From: Tulasnella sp. 424
Lineage: Eukaryota > Basidiomycota > Agaricomycetes > Cantharellales > Tulasnellaceae
Reading direction: 5' to 3'
DNA length: 14,340 bases
NCBI GenBank assembly: GCA_019633425.1
Contig: WSUB01000387.1
Location: 1 to 14,340, forward strand
In this document: in pieces, positions 1-9,606 of the stretch
Layout: every line of letters begins with the position of its first letter
How positions within the stretch are numbered: position 1 is the stretch's first letter
The notes under the pieces: model-generated
Databases searched by the model: none
What the model saw: only the letters and a program-made list of their open reading frames with translations
What the model was told of the DNA's origin: nothing
Made by a program: the position numbers and the translations under genes

Positions 1-273
1 TCATCAGCTTCATTACTAAACTCTGTCTTTTTTCGATTAGAAAGAGCTTCGCGGCCCCGCTCATCCCCGATCACCACTGAAAGTGGCCAACGCCACTCTG
101 ATTCGCGTCGGGAAAATTAGCATCTACGTTTGGTAAGTCATTCCTGTTTCGATTCCATCAATTGTTTTTCTTTGTATTTCCACCCTAGTAAATTGCATTG
201 GCACAGTGCGACGGAGCAAATGGGTTTAGAGCATGTCTCAATCCTGAGAACGCATCTAGTTCTCTCCGCCTAA
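1..273 (+). CDS. 3' end of an unrecognised spliced gene (partial)
   Basis: Positions 1-40 look like an intron tail, with a branch-like ATTACTAAAC, a T-rich tract and TTAG at 37-40. An exon follows at 41-132, then an intron at 133-188 (GTAAGT donor, long pyrimidine tract, CCCTAG acceptor), then a terminal exon at 189-273 ending in TAA at 271-273. One frame stays open through the splice for about 58 codons and includes LKVANATLIRVGK. The exon and its flanking intron sequence are clearly related to the units at 14070-14340, where the same frame reads MPKVANAPLMDVGE. That shared frame is the best evidence that it is coding. I do not recognise the protein family. The gene begins upstream of the window, so nothing can be said about its length or function. 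It could also be one decayed member of a repeated exon family rather than a live gene. Confidence 0.38.
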
Positions 274-1729
274 ACCCCAGTTGACGACCCTCTTTCAGCA
301 AAGAATACAAGCGTCATGTTCTAAGTTAGGAATCATCCTGAACACGGTGTCTGCTTCCCCACACCTCCATGCCTCACTGCCACTCCCCTCCTTGTGACCT
401 GAGGGGCTGAACCGCGTGGATGCATAAAACTTTGGGGCCGGATCTTCTTTGATGCAGGGACAAGGATTTCAAAGCAAGGTTGCTACACTAGAGAGGTTGC
501 GAATTTGAGCATGCTCCAAATTCGATGTGCGAACACCAGCATCCCGTATTTAGACTCTAAGCATTGCTTCGACTCTGCCTCTGTATTCACATCCTGAATG
601 CCATACTAGTCATATACGTGCATTACTGAATCATTGTTATCCATTACATCGAGGTTATAGGGGGAATACATAATGCTTCGATGGGCGAGACATAGGGTTT
701 GGAGCACGGCCATGACCGGGTGGACTTCACACATCGAATTTGGAGAATGCTTCATTTCGCGCAACCTCTCTTGCAGCGCGACATAGCATACTTTCCTGAC
801 CTTTATTTGTCGCCCATCCAATGGATTCGGTTAAGGTTGATGTTGGGCTACTATCATGCGGCGAGAAGCGGATACTTCTGACCTGCAGAAACCATTTCGG
901 ACGGTACATACTATGGTGAGGCTCAGCGTTCACTCACATATCGACGAGTATCTACGGCAATAATGTAAAGATAATCCACCTGTCATACCAGGTAAACGGG
1001 CGACCAAGCGAATATCACGATGCATGCTAATAGTCTATTATGCAGTACTATATACATTGCCTATCATAATAAATATCATAGTGTTATTCATTGTGCTCAC
1101 TTTAGAATGAACGCTTCGGGTCTGAGAAACCGCTGATTGGCCGCTCCGAGAGATCACACCAACCGTGGAAGAGTCGAATCACGGGGACTCAAGAACTTGC
1201 AACGTCGCTAGAGGAGCGACTGAGGGGTTGCTCGCAGTTACAGCAGTAAGTTTATAATGAGGCTCTTACTATAATCAGTGTTTCTGATTCACAAGCGGGT
1301 GTCCGGGCGACAATGATAGGCCTACAGGCGAAGGCATCGAGTTCGTCGACCGGCTGCGCCGGTCTCCGAGACTCTCCTCCTTCGCTCCCCAGATGTTAAC
1401 AGACTGTGTATAGGATATATAAGTATACAGGAGATAGGTCAACTATGCTGGACGGATTAATTGTGGTCAGGACCATGAGACGTTTGTCTAATATGCTCTG
1501 AGGGTACGTTAGTGAGGTACTCGTCATCGGCGAGGGTTCATAACCACGGATGCTAGATCACCTTGACATATACTCAGATGCATGTATCCCAGTTTAGCAT
1601 ATATTGAATGTTGATCAGAATGATTTGGGGAGTGTATTGACTGGTAATCATGTCCTTTGGGCACTCGGCTTTGTAAAATCACACCAACCGTGGGACGTAG
1701 AAGCACGGCGTTTTGATTTTACGAGGCGG
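274..1729. other. Stretch with no gene seen
   Basis: I find no coding pattern here. The short open frames on both strands show no recognisable motif, and I see no supporting splice pattern. What is present: a weak foldback spanning 222-277 that overlaps the end of the preceding exon (GGGTTTAG with CTAAACCC, and inside it GAGAAC with GTTCTC); a small GC-rich hairpin at 1348-1364 (GACCGG, 5-nt loop, CCGGTC); a 16-bp direct repeat at 1153 and 1678; and AT-rich tracts near 1040-1090 and 1408-1430. It may be eroded transposon or intergenic DNA, but nothing in it identifies an element. Confidence 0.6.
1153..1693. repeat. Pair of 16-bp direct repeats, 525 bp apart
   Basis: ATCACACCAACCGTGG occurs exactly at 1153-1168 and 1678-1693. 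In both places it is followed about 11 nt later by CACGG, which pairs with the CCGTG inside the repeat, so each copy can form a small hairpin. The sequence between the copies has no recognisable gene. The pair could be remnants of one dispersed short element or the outer repeats of a lost insertion; the sequence does not decide. Confidence 0.5.
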
Positions 1730-2390
<661 letters not shown>

Positions 2391-2441
2391 ATCGAAATTT
2401 TGCCCGTGACAGAAAGCGTGGGGAACCTGGTCTGGTACAAA

Positions 2442-2487
2442 ATTTTATCTAAATTTTGGGTATATGTCGCCGTATTTTATCTAAATT
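2442..2487. repeat. 14-bp AT-rich direct repeat
   Basis: ATTTTATCTAAATT is present exactly at 2442-2455 and 2474-2487, a 32-bp period. It lies between the end of the ISWI fragment and the orphan gene at 2816, in a stretch that also carries three GGTACC palindromes (2492-2497, 2527-2532, 2673-2678). Function unknown. Confidence 0.55.
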
Positions 2488-2576
2488 CAACGGTACCCGG
2501 TGCCAAATTCCATCATCGTTATCTCCGGTACCTTTTGCAGGAGCCCCCAGGGCCCTCTTGTATCGAGGGTGGGTGG

Positions 2577-2601
2577 GGTATACAGGAGGTCCTTGTATAC
2601 C
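2577..2601. repeat. 25-bp near-palindrome, 8-bp arms
   Basis: GGTATACA at 2577-2584 pairs perfectly with TGTATACC at 2594-2601 around a 9-nt centre. It directly precedes the AGAGGGTT repeats and lies about 215 bp upstream of the orphan gene start, so a dimeric regulator site is conceivable. It could equally be a chance palindrome or a transposon footprint. Confidence 0.5.
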
Positions 2602-2604
2602 GAA

Positions 2605-2632
2605 AGAGGGTTAGAGAGGGTTCCAGAGGGTT
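2605..2632 (+). promoter_or_regulatory. Three AGAGGGTT repeats at 10-bp spacing (candidate upstream element)
   Basis: The octamer AGAGGGTT occurs exactly at 2605-2612, 2615-2622 and 2625-2632, so the three copies fall about one helical turn apart on the same DNA face. It lies about 100 bp upstream of a TATA-like box and about 185 bp upstream of the ATG at 2816, a usual distance for an upstream activating sequence. I cannot name a factor for it. A simple-sequence expansion would look the same. Confidence 0.35.
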
Positions 2633-2728
2633 CGGCAGCACCCCTTTTGACAGTCTGATGCACCTCGGTTCAGGTACCAGAGCCTGGCCGTCTCCTTTAC
2701 GTCCTTTTTTTGCCTGCCTCCACCAACC

Positions 2729-2815
2729 TTTATATTTGTTTGCTGGTTTTGAAACCCGAATGTTCGTCTCAGATCTAACTGCTCCCTGCCCTTCTTCGAG
2801 CATCTCCACCTCTTC
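2729..2815 (+). promoter_or_regulatory. Candidate core promoter and CT-rich leader
   Basis: TTTATATTT at 2729-2737 is TATA-like and lies 79 nt upstream of the ATG at 2816. The interval in between, especially 2780-2815, is pyrimidine-rich on the + strand, as is common just before start codons in filamentous fungi. Together they support transcription of the orphan gene from here, though a transcription start cannot be placed. Confidence 0.35.
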
Positions 2816-3775
2816 ATGTCGCATTCTATACCCATTTACCAACCTGCTCCCATGACATCAACACATCTCATCCACCAATTATTCTCCCTTCGCCCTCAGC
2901 GAGACCTCGGATCGTGTACAGCAACCAAGGCCCGGCTTCAAGTCATCATGGCTCGGTTTCAAGACATGCTCGATGCGATTCGTCCAGGGCCCGTCGATCG
3001 TTGGATGTGGTTCCAACCCAGTTCTCCCGGCCTTAAAAATTGCCGATTGGAGGTTGCCTTCGGGTCTATGGACGTCCTGCTAGTACACGATCAACGGGTG
3101 TCAACCTGGGCGGTGTCCTTTCAAGCTTTGGAGGGAGATATGGCACAGCGGGTCGCCCACAACATCATCCGCGCACGCGAACGGGCCTTTGCCATCGGGG
3201 ACCTTCCCAAAACAACCAAAGCCTTGGTACGGGCTAATCTGAAATTCTACCTGGATAACCCAACCAACACATGTACCGCCCCATATACTGAACAATACAC
3301 AATGCCGTGGGCGATCACCTACGCCGAAGACTGTCTCAATGAGCTTGTCCTCACCGATCGAAGGGGTTTTTACGGCTCTCCCCTTATCTGCCCCACCATC
3401 CGTGTCTCCTTTGCGGCCCTGGCAACGGAGACCTTCAGCCTCCGAGTCCATATCTTTGTTCACACTGAACAAATGATCCAGATTCAGCTCAGATGCGCGG
3501 AAGGTGCCCCATATAAGGGTGATGAACATATAAAAAATCCACCATTCAAAACAACCTCCATGGAGCGTTGGATGGTTGACCATGTGGCAAACAGCCGGTA
3601 CAGACTCTACGACCGCCTCAGGGGAATTTCCCTTTTCCTCCCGATCCAAAACCTGAATCATCCGCTCTTCAAGCTCTCGGAGTGGGTTGGGTTGTCTCTT
3701 CGAACACGCGTCGCGATGATGCCACTTTCAGGTAAGATCGAACCACCCTTGGCGACCTGCACAAAACCCGAGTAA
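2816..3775 (+). CDS. Orphan protein, 319 aa, unknown function
   Basis: This is the only long uninterrupted reading frame in the window and lies between badly decayed gene fragments. I do not recognise the family. I see no signal peptide, no convincing membrane segment and no known catalytic motif. The protein is mixed in composition, with a Trp/Arg-rich patch near residues 60-66 (VDRWMWF), an Arg-rich segment around residues 120-125 (RARERA), and a cluster RYRLYDRLRG near 260-270. The ATG at 2816 is the first in frame; Met13 (2852) and Met45 (2948, context CATCATGG) are alternatives. The unspliced frame stops at 3775. A GTAAGA donor at 3732 with acceptors at 3790 or 3813 would instead give a C-terminus ending at a TGA at 3844-3846. 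Promoter-like signals upstream and AATAAA signals downstream fit an active gene. It may be a lineage-specific protein; a function cannot be given. Confidence 0.6.
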   Translation: MSHSIPIYQPAPMTSTHLIHQLFSLRPQRDLGSCTATKARLQVIMARFQDMLDAIRPGPVDRWMWFQPSSPGLKNCRLEVAFGSMDVLLVHDQRVSTWAVSFQALEGDMAQRVAHNIIRARERAFAIGDLPKTTKALVRANLKFYLDNPTNTCTAPYTEQYTMPWAITYAEDCLNELVLTDRRGFYGSPLICPTIRVSFAALATETFSLRVHIFVHTEQMIQIQLRCAEGAPYKGDEHIKNPPFKTTSMERWMVDHVANSRYRLYDRLRGISLFLPIQNLNHPLFKLSEWVGLSLRTRVAMMPLSGKIEPPLATCTKPE

Positions 3776-3790
3776 ATAGTCTTTTGACAG
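3732..3790 (+). other. Putative last intron of the orphan gene
   Basis: GTAAGA at 3732 and TTTTGACAG ending at 3790 bound a 59-nt interval, the intron size seen elsewhere in this window. Removing it keeps the frame and replaces the last 14 codons with about 18 others, ending at TGA 3844-3846. A second acceptor, TTTTACAG ending at 3813, lies 24 nt on and is in the same frame, so either use would be tolerated. Both acceptors are followed by GGTTAT, part of the inverted repeat at 3797-3822. Confidence 0.4.
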
Positions 3791-3796
3791 GTTATT

Positions 3797-3822
3797 CCCA
3801 TAACCGTTTTACAGGTTATGGG
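3797..3822. repeat. Perfect 9-bp inverted repeat (hairpin)
   Basis: CCCATAACC (3797-3805) and GGTTATGGG (3814-3822) are perfect inverted repeats around an 8-nt loop. A third half-copy, GGTTAT at 3790-3795, could pair with the ATAACC instead. The second possible acceptor (3813) falls in the loop next to the stem, so folding could affect which acceptor is used. Confidence 0.5.
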
Positions 3823-3846
3823 TCTTGTCAGGCGGATTTTCTTTGA

Positions 3847-4505
3847 GGTAGAGTTAGAAATGCTTCGCCGCGCAACCAGTACATTTCGGCTGTTACAAAA
3901 TAGTTAATAGCCTTCATCCTATATAATCACGTTCGTTATTATACAAACAAGGACAGAACCCTTGTCACCAAAAATAAAATAAAATAAAGATAAGCCCTGA
4001 TTTGAACATCCGCTTCCTCTTGGGTACACATGTCCAAACAAACACTTTGTTTCGAATTGCTTCAACTCCCACTCAAGCGCGCTCAGCACCACATATTCAA
4101 TGTAGTGAGTTTTCTTTGGACTCCGAAATCGATTTGATTACAACCTGCTGAGCAGGCACTTGTAGCCACTCGATCCGCTTAATTATGCCCTGGAGACCGG
4201 GGTCGGTCTCCACTCATGGCACCTCTGCCGCGACTGGCTCCACCGAATCCACGCACAGTACCTACGGAACGGCTGTCGAGCCATCCGCGACATCGACGAC
4301 CCTGAGATCATCCAGAGTGGTGAGGGAGGAAAAGGGCCGAGAAGTCACCCCACCGACGTGCGCACTTCCAGGGGCTTACGGTGAACCTAAACCAAACTGA
4401 GGCTCCCGGATGTAGGAACGCTGAGTAGTACTAGTACCCAGGAACTGTGGGAATTATCCAGTGACCGTGTCCGATCCCAATCCGAACCGAACCACTTAAC
4501 ATTCC
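3847..4505. other. Stretch between orphan gene and FAS remnant, no sure gene
   Basis: The first part (3847-4140) is AT-rich and noncoding in appearance. At 4185-4400 there is a 71-codon frame rich in Ser and Thr (residues 7-42, for example STYGTAVEPSATSTT), with no motif I recognise. It might be the decayed 5' leader or first exon of a neighbouring gene, but it may be chance. No clear promoter for the FAS copy is visible, which fits that copy being dead. Confidence 0.4.
3973..3988 (+). terminator. Overlapping AATAAA polyadenylation-like signals
   Basis: Three overlapping AATAAA hexamers lie at 3973, 3978 and 3983 in an AAAAT-repeat tract, about 130 nt after the spliced stop of the orphan gene and about 200 nt after the unspliced one. 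This is a plausible 3' end signal for that gene, though a simple A/T repeat yields the hexamer by chance. Confidence 0.3.
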
Positions 4506-6275
4506 ATGCCCGCCCGCTTCTCCTCGACCAATACCACCCGACGCACGGGTAAGTCTTCGCTTTCGCTCCCAAAGACCCGCATCTCATTGCTCATCCCCGA
4601 TCCCCATCTCTTGGATCGCCGCCGAAGTCCTACGCGAAGAATTCCTTCACACGTTCGGGCCTCTCGCCACCATCCAAGAGGGCACCTCGACCTCTGTCGA
4701 ACCCACCGTAGAGCTCCTCACATCATTCTTCGGCCACACTGCACAAAATCTCTCGGCCACCGACGCTCACATCGCGGTATTAAAGGCTTCCTTGCGCCAT
4801 TTTACCGCGACTTTCCTCACTTCAAACAACACCGAAATCCATAACCTCACCGCGACTTTTGACGCCGACCTCCGCAAAAAAGTCCTCACATCCTATTACC
4901 TCGGCCTTTCCACCCTCGAGGCGTCCATCCCAGCCGCAGAAGCTCTTCGACCCACCTCTCTCGCCCTTTTTGCAGCTGCTGCCGAGGGCGAAGCTTCCGT
5001 CTTCGCGATCTTTGGCGGCCAGGGCGCCAACGAGGTCTATTTCGACGAACTCCAAGGTCTCTACGACATTTACAAATCATACGTCTCCGATATCATCACC
5101 AAGTCACCAAGGATGTCCTCATTCCTCTCGCCTAACAGGCCGACTTGGCTGGGCACTGGCAATATCCACATGGTTTGGGCGGCTCCGTAGAATCCCCCTC
5201 CCCTAGATGATTTCGTCTCCATCCCTCTTTCCCTCCCTCTCATCGGCCTCGCCCAGCTAGTCCAATATCTCGTCGCCGTCCTCATCACCAACCTCACCCC
5301 AGGCGAATTTCGTTCTCGTCTCGCAGGCGCGACGGCCCACAAGGTCTCGTTTCCGCCGTCGCCATCTCCGCTTCCGAATCCTTCGACTCCCTCACCACCA
5401 ACATCATCAAGGCCACCAAATGGCTCTTCCACTGCGGACTTTGTGGCCAAGAGGCCTTCCCCATTCTTGCCATCGAGCCATCCATTGTTTCCGACGCCAT
5501 CGACAGAGGCGAAGGGCAGCCCTCTCCCATGCTCAACGTCGCTGGTCTTCCTCTCCAGACCTTGGAAGCCGAACTCAAAAAGGTCAACGCGCACCTTCCT
5601 TCCACCTCTCAGCTCGGCATCTCTCTCTACAACGGCCCCAAAATCTTCGTCGTCGCCGGTCCAGCGCGTGCTCTGTACGGCCTAGTCACTGCTCTCCGCA
5701 AGATCAAGGCCCCAGCTGGTTCACACCAGAGCAAGATTCCATTCTCGCAGCGCAAGGCCGTATTCTTAATGCGCTTCTTGGCCGTCAACGTTCCAGAACA
5801 CAGCCACTATCTCGAGAGTGCCACTAAGAAGCTATGCGAGGATGACCTAAAGGGCGACGAGCTTTGGACCTCCAAGGAACTCGAAATTGCTGTCTTCAAT
5901 ACCGAAAACGGTGAGTATTTTTCGTGTTTGCAGCGCTCGAATTTGACGCGTTTCTCACCATTTCCCTTTCAGGCGAGGACGTTCGGCAACAATCCGAACC
6001 TATCGCCAAATCCCTATGCGACCAAATCTTCACCCTCCCAATTCACCGGGCAAAGGCAACTGGTTTCCCAGATACCCCCACTCATGCTATCGACTTTGGA
6101 CCAGGCGGTTTGGGCGGAATTGGCAGTCTCACCGCCCGAAATCTTGAAGGTCGTGGTGTCCGTGCCTTCGCCATTGGCGAAAAGGGGAGAAACGGTGCTG
6201 AAGTTTACGACGCTGCCAATGTCAAGCGCGAAAATGGTGGGAGAAGGCATTCCAACCTGCCTTGGTCAAGACGAG
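4506..6275 (+). other. FAS remnant: N-terminus and acetyltransferase domain
   Basis: WIAAEVLREEF near 4613-4645 and FGGQGANEVYFDEL at 5011-5052 mark the starter-unit acetyltransferase. A base is lost after 5103, and the following 80-100 nt are poorly conserved, so part of the linker has gone. At 5334-5343, where GHSQG carries the nucleophilic serine, the reading is GATAHK-frameshift: about four bases are missing and the serine is lost. After it, frame 3 reads cleanly to the intron at 5911. The usual PFHSHYL appears as PEHSHYL near 5791. After the intron, DFGPGGLGGIGSLTARNLEG is well kept. One base is lost near 6233, before the WWEKAFQP block. Confidence 0.92.
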
Positions 6276-6332
6276 GTGCGAATACGTTGTTTAATACACC
6301 TGTTCACCTAATAATCGAACCCACTCTTTAGC

Positions 6333-7684
6333 GACGGCAATGTTCATATCGATTCGCCCTTCTCTCGCCTTTTCGGCAAGCCTCCGATCATGGTCGCTGG
6401 TATGACTCCTACAACTGTCAAGGCCTGTTTCGTCTCCCCCGTTCTTTCCGCTGGCTATCACGTCGAACTCGTTGGTGGCGGACACTACAACGCCAAGGCT
6501 CTTCATGCAAGTCCAAGCGAAGATCCCTGCCGGTGGCGGTATCAGCCTCAACGCTCTCTACATCAACCAACGGCAATTCGCCTTCCGGTTCCTACTCTGG
6601 CAAGAACTCAAATGCGAGGGTCTCCCAATCGAAGGCTTCTGCGTCGCCGCTGGCATCCCGAGTACCGAAAGGGCAGCTGAAATCATTGACGCTCTTCGCG
6701 TCGCTTTCAAGCGCGGCTCCATCGACGGCATTCGCCAAGTCGTTCACATCGCAGCAGCAAACCCCGATTTCCCCATCATCTGCCAGTGGACCGGCGGCCG
6801 TGCCGGTGGTCACCACTCCTACGAGGACTTCCACCAACTTCTCGCCACATACGTCTCCATTCGTCAACACTCCAACATCTCTCTCATCGCTGGCTCCGGT
6901 TTCGGCGACTCCGAGGACGTTTGGCCTTACATCACCGGCGACTGATCCCAAGCTTATGGCGTCCAGCCGATGCCCTTCGACGCTACGCATCCCGCATCAT
7001 GGTCGCGAAGGAGGCTCATAGCTCTCTCAGCGTTAAGAAGCTTATCTGCGCCGTTCCTGGTGTCGATGGCAACAAATGGGAAGGTACCTACGTGAAGGAG
7101 ACTCGAGGCATCCTTGCCGTCCGCTCGGACTCGGTGAACCAATCCACAAGGTTGCAGCTTGCGGCGTCAAGCTCTGGAAGGAATTCGATAGCACCGTCTT
7201 CAACATGCCGAAGGAGAAGCGCACTGCGTGGTTGACCTAGGACCGCGACTCGGTCACCGAGAAGCTCGACAAGGACTTCTCCAAGCCAGGGTTCGGGTGG
7301 AAGAAGGGTGACGTCGTCGTAGCTGACATTGGCGACATGACTTATGAAGAAGTCACCCTTCGTATGATCCGTTTCATGTACGTCTCTACGAAAACCGCTG
7401 AATCAACATTTCCTTCAGTAATCTCACTGGAGATTGGCTCCGCCAGGTCGAAGAACGATTCGCCGGTGTGACAGCACCAAGTCCAAAGCCTGCGATTTTC
7501 CATCCTATTCCAGGCTCGACTCTCCCGCGAATGTTGTTAAGCCATTCTTCAAGACCTACCCAGCAGCCGCCTCTCAACTCGTCGCATACGAAGACCAGGC
7601 CTATTTCCTCGCTATCGCTCCCGGTCAGATACCTATTCCTTCATCCCCGTTCTTGACGCCAGCTTCGAAGTCTGGTTCAAAGCG
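6333..7684 (+). other. FAS remnant: enoyl reductase domain
   Basis: PPIMVAGMTPTTVKA at 6381-6425 and QWTGGRAGGHHSYEDFH at 6784-6834 are the flavin-barrel signatures of the FMN-dependent enoyl reductase, and GSGFGDSEDVWPY follows. The glycine-rich and double-His segment is intact. Losses include several codons near 6512 and about six codons between DALR and GSIDG near 6703-6715, both removing barrel segments. The Trp of TGDW has become TGA at 6943. Beyond it the domain can be followed only by changing frame repeatedly (about 6980, 7130, 7467 and 7630), with a TAG at 7238. At 7380-7420 an intron and neighbouring exon residues appear merged or deleted just before NLTGDWL. Confidence 0.92.
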
Positions 7685-7740
7685 GTAAGTTGTGCCACAG
7701 AATAAATCCCGCTCGAGTGCCAAACTCTCGACCACAATAG

Positions 7741-9550
7741 GACTCGCTTTGGGGTGCAGAAGACATCAAAGCCATCTTCGACCAGGATCCTCACGTGTCT
7801 GCCTCCTTCAAGGCCCCGTTGCGGCGAAGCATTGCGCGGGAGTGGACGAGCCAGTTTCGGAGCTCCTCGGTAACATTGAGGCCGACCTCGTAAACGAATC
7901 CTCAAGGGTATTACGCTGCCGACTAAAGCAAGGTTCCCAGTCTCGATTACATAGGCGCCCCACCATTTGTCTCCACCTTTTCCGTACATGGCGTCGTCGT
8001 TGAACAAGACCGTGACGGCAAGACTACCTCATACTCCGAGAACCACGTCGACCATCCCCCTCTCGCCGATCGGCTCGGCCTTTCTACGGTTCGTCTCTAT
8101 CGTCTTCGCCCTCCCCTCACCATTCACACCATCATTCAGGGCACCGCTTATCTCAACAATCCTCTCCAGCGATTATTCTATCGCAAAGGCCAAGTCATTA
8201 CTGTCACTTCCAAAGCCGGTGTTCCCGCCTCAGTAGCCGTCAAAGGTGGCGTTCGTTCGTTTGCTCCGTCCCCGTCAAGCCGGCTTCCAAGCTGTTCGCG
8301 AATCCTATGACGCGTCCAACAAGAGGATTTCGGTTGTCATTTCAGAGAAACGCACTGACTCATCGATTACACTTGAGCCCGCTTTCCTCTATTGTTCGGA
8401 TATGGGATTCGCCCCGATTCACGAAGTCGCTGAAGGCCGCAACATCAGGATCAAGCAATTCTACAGGAAGCTGTGGTTCGGCGACAACGCGTCCCTCCCC
8501 TCCATCAATCTCCGCGACACGTTCACTGGTCCCGAGGTGACTATCGCGGAGGCAGTAGAGCAATTCTACTCCGTTGTCGGCAATGACGGGGAATCATTCA
8601 AGGAAGTTCGTTCAGACGAAGTGAACGCACCCATGGACTTTGCGATCGTCACTGGCTGGCAGGTATGTTCCCCAGCGAACAAGATAAACGTGTTGAACAC
8701 TGATCGATCGCTCCGCAGGCCATTATGAAGGCAATCTTCCACGCCGACCTCGACGGCGACCTTCTGAAGCTCGTCCACCTTTCGAACGGTTCAAGATGGT
8801 CTCGGGTGCCCGTCCTCTCAAAGTTGGCGATGTCTGCACCTCCGAGGCCCGCGTCATCTCTGTCATCAACACGGACAGCGGCAAGTCGGTTAAAGTTAAG
8901 GGAGCGGTGCTTCGGGATGGGGAACCAGTAATCGAGGTGTCCTTCCTCTACCGCGGAGCCTTCACCGACCACCCCAACACGTTCGAGATCGTCGACGAAA
9001 TCCCCTACGCCGTTGACGTCAACTCTCGGGCTGATATCGCTGTTCTCGAAATAAAGAGTGGTACGAGTGGTCCGACCAAACGAAGCCTCTTCTCCCAGGA
9101 ACTCGCCTGTTCTTCCACACACAATCAGAATATCGATACAAGGACAAGTCGACCTACTCGGAAGTCTCTGTCACCGGTTAAATCTTCGTACGCGACCAGC
9201 TGAAACAACTCATCCCTGTTGGCGTCATCGACTACAGCCACGGGTTCTCTCATGGTAATCCCGTCCTCACATATCTCCAGCGTCAAGGAGCTCCGGACAT
9301 TATCTCTTCCAAGTTTGAAAACGGTGGCTATTCTCTCACCTTCTCCAAAGTTTCTTCAACCTTCCTCGCCCCAGCGACCAACGAACCGTACTCCAAGATT
9401 TCTGGAGACTTCAACCCCATCCACGTTCACCCCTAATTCTCCAACTACGCGTACCTTCCTGGCACTATTACTCACGGCATGTGGTCGAGTGCTGCGACCC
9501 GGAAATGTGGAGAACGTTGCGGCAGAAGGCCGTGCCGAGAGTGTCTCTTC
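7741..9550 (+). other. FAS remnant: inter-domain region and dehydratase
   Basis: After the intron ending at 7740 the reading is DSLWGAEDIKAIFDQDP, LLQGPVAAKHC and, in another frame, DYIGAPPF, IIQGTAYL and GVPASVAV. The block MGFAPIHEVAEGRN (8402-8443), LWFGDNASLPSI and DFAIVTGW precede the intron at 8663-8718. DTDSG-KSVKVKG-like sequence and VLRDGEPVIEV lead to the hot-dog dehydratase signature SGDFNPIHVHP near 9401-9433, whose histidine is kept. A TAA follows immediately at 9434, and an earlier TAA lies at 9179. THGMWSSAATRK is present, then one base is lost before the splice to YDVTFVGM. Confidence 0.9.
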
Positions 9551-9606
9551 GTAAGTGTTTAGACCGAGTTATCGACGATACAGCTTTACTGATCACTTCT
9601 CTCCAG

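Noticed and set aside
222..277. Foldback with a 7-nt loop resembling a tRNA anticodon arm
   Set aside because: No acceptor stem, D arm or T-loop consensus around it, and it overlaps the terminal exon at 189-273.
1348..1364. GC-rich hairpin as a possible terminator
   Set aside because: No gene upstream, no T tract, and hairpin terminators are not expected in a fungal nuclear genome.
2400..2855. 151-codon open frame on the + strand
   Set aside because: No recognisable motif, low-complexity promoter-like DNA under it, and it overlaps the better supported gene start at 2816 in another frame.
3101..3661. 186-codon open frame on the - strand
   Set aside because: It lies wholly antisense to the 319-aa orphan frame and shows no motif or splice signals. 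The + strand frame has supporting upstream and downstream signals.
4185..4400. 71-codon Ser/Thr-rich open frame
   Set aside because: Short, no family recognised, no splice link to the FAS start at 4506 that I can support. Mentioned only in the description of the gap.
5070..5605. Overlapping - strand open frames of 174 and 103 codons
   Set aside because: They are antisense to clear FAS acetyltransferase sequence and low in complexity (Gly/Glu-rich), as expected for the complement of that coding sequence.
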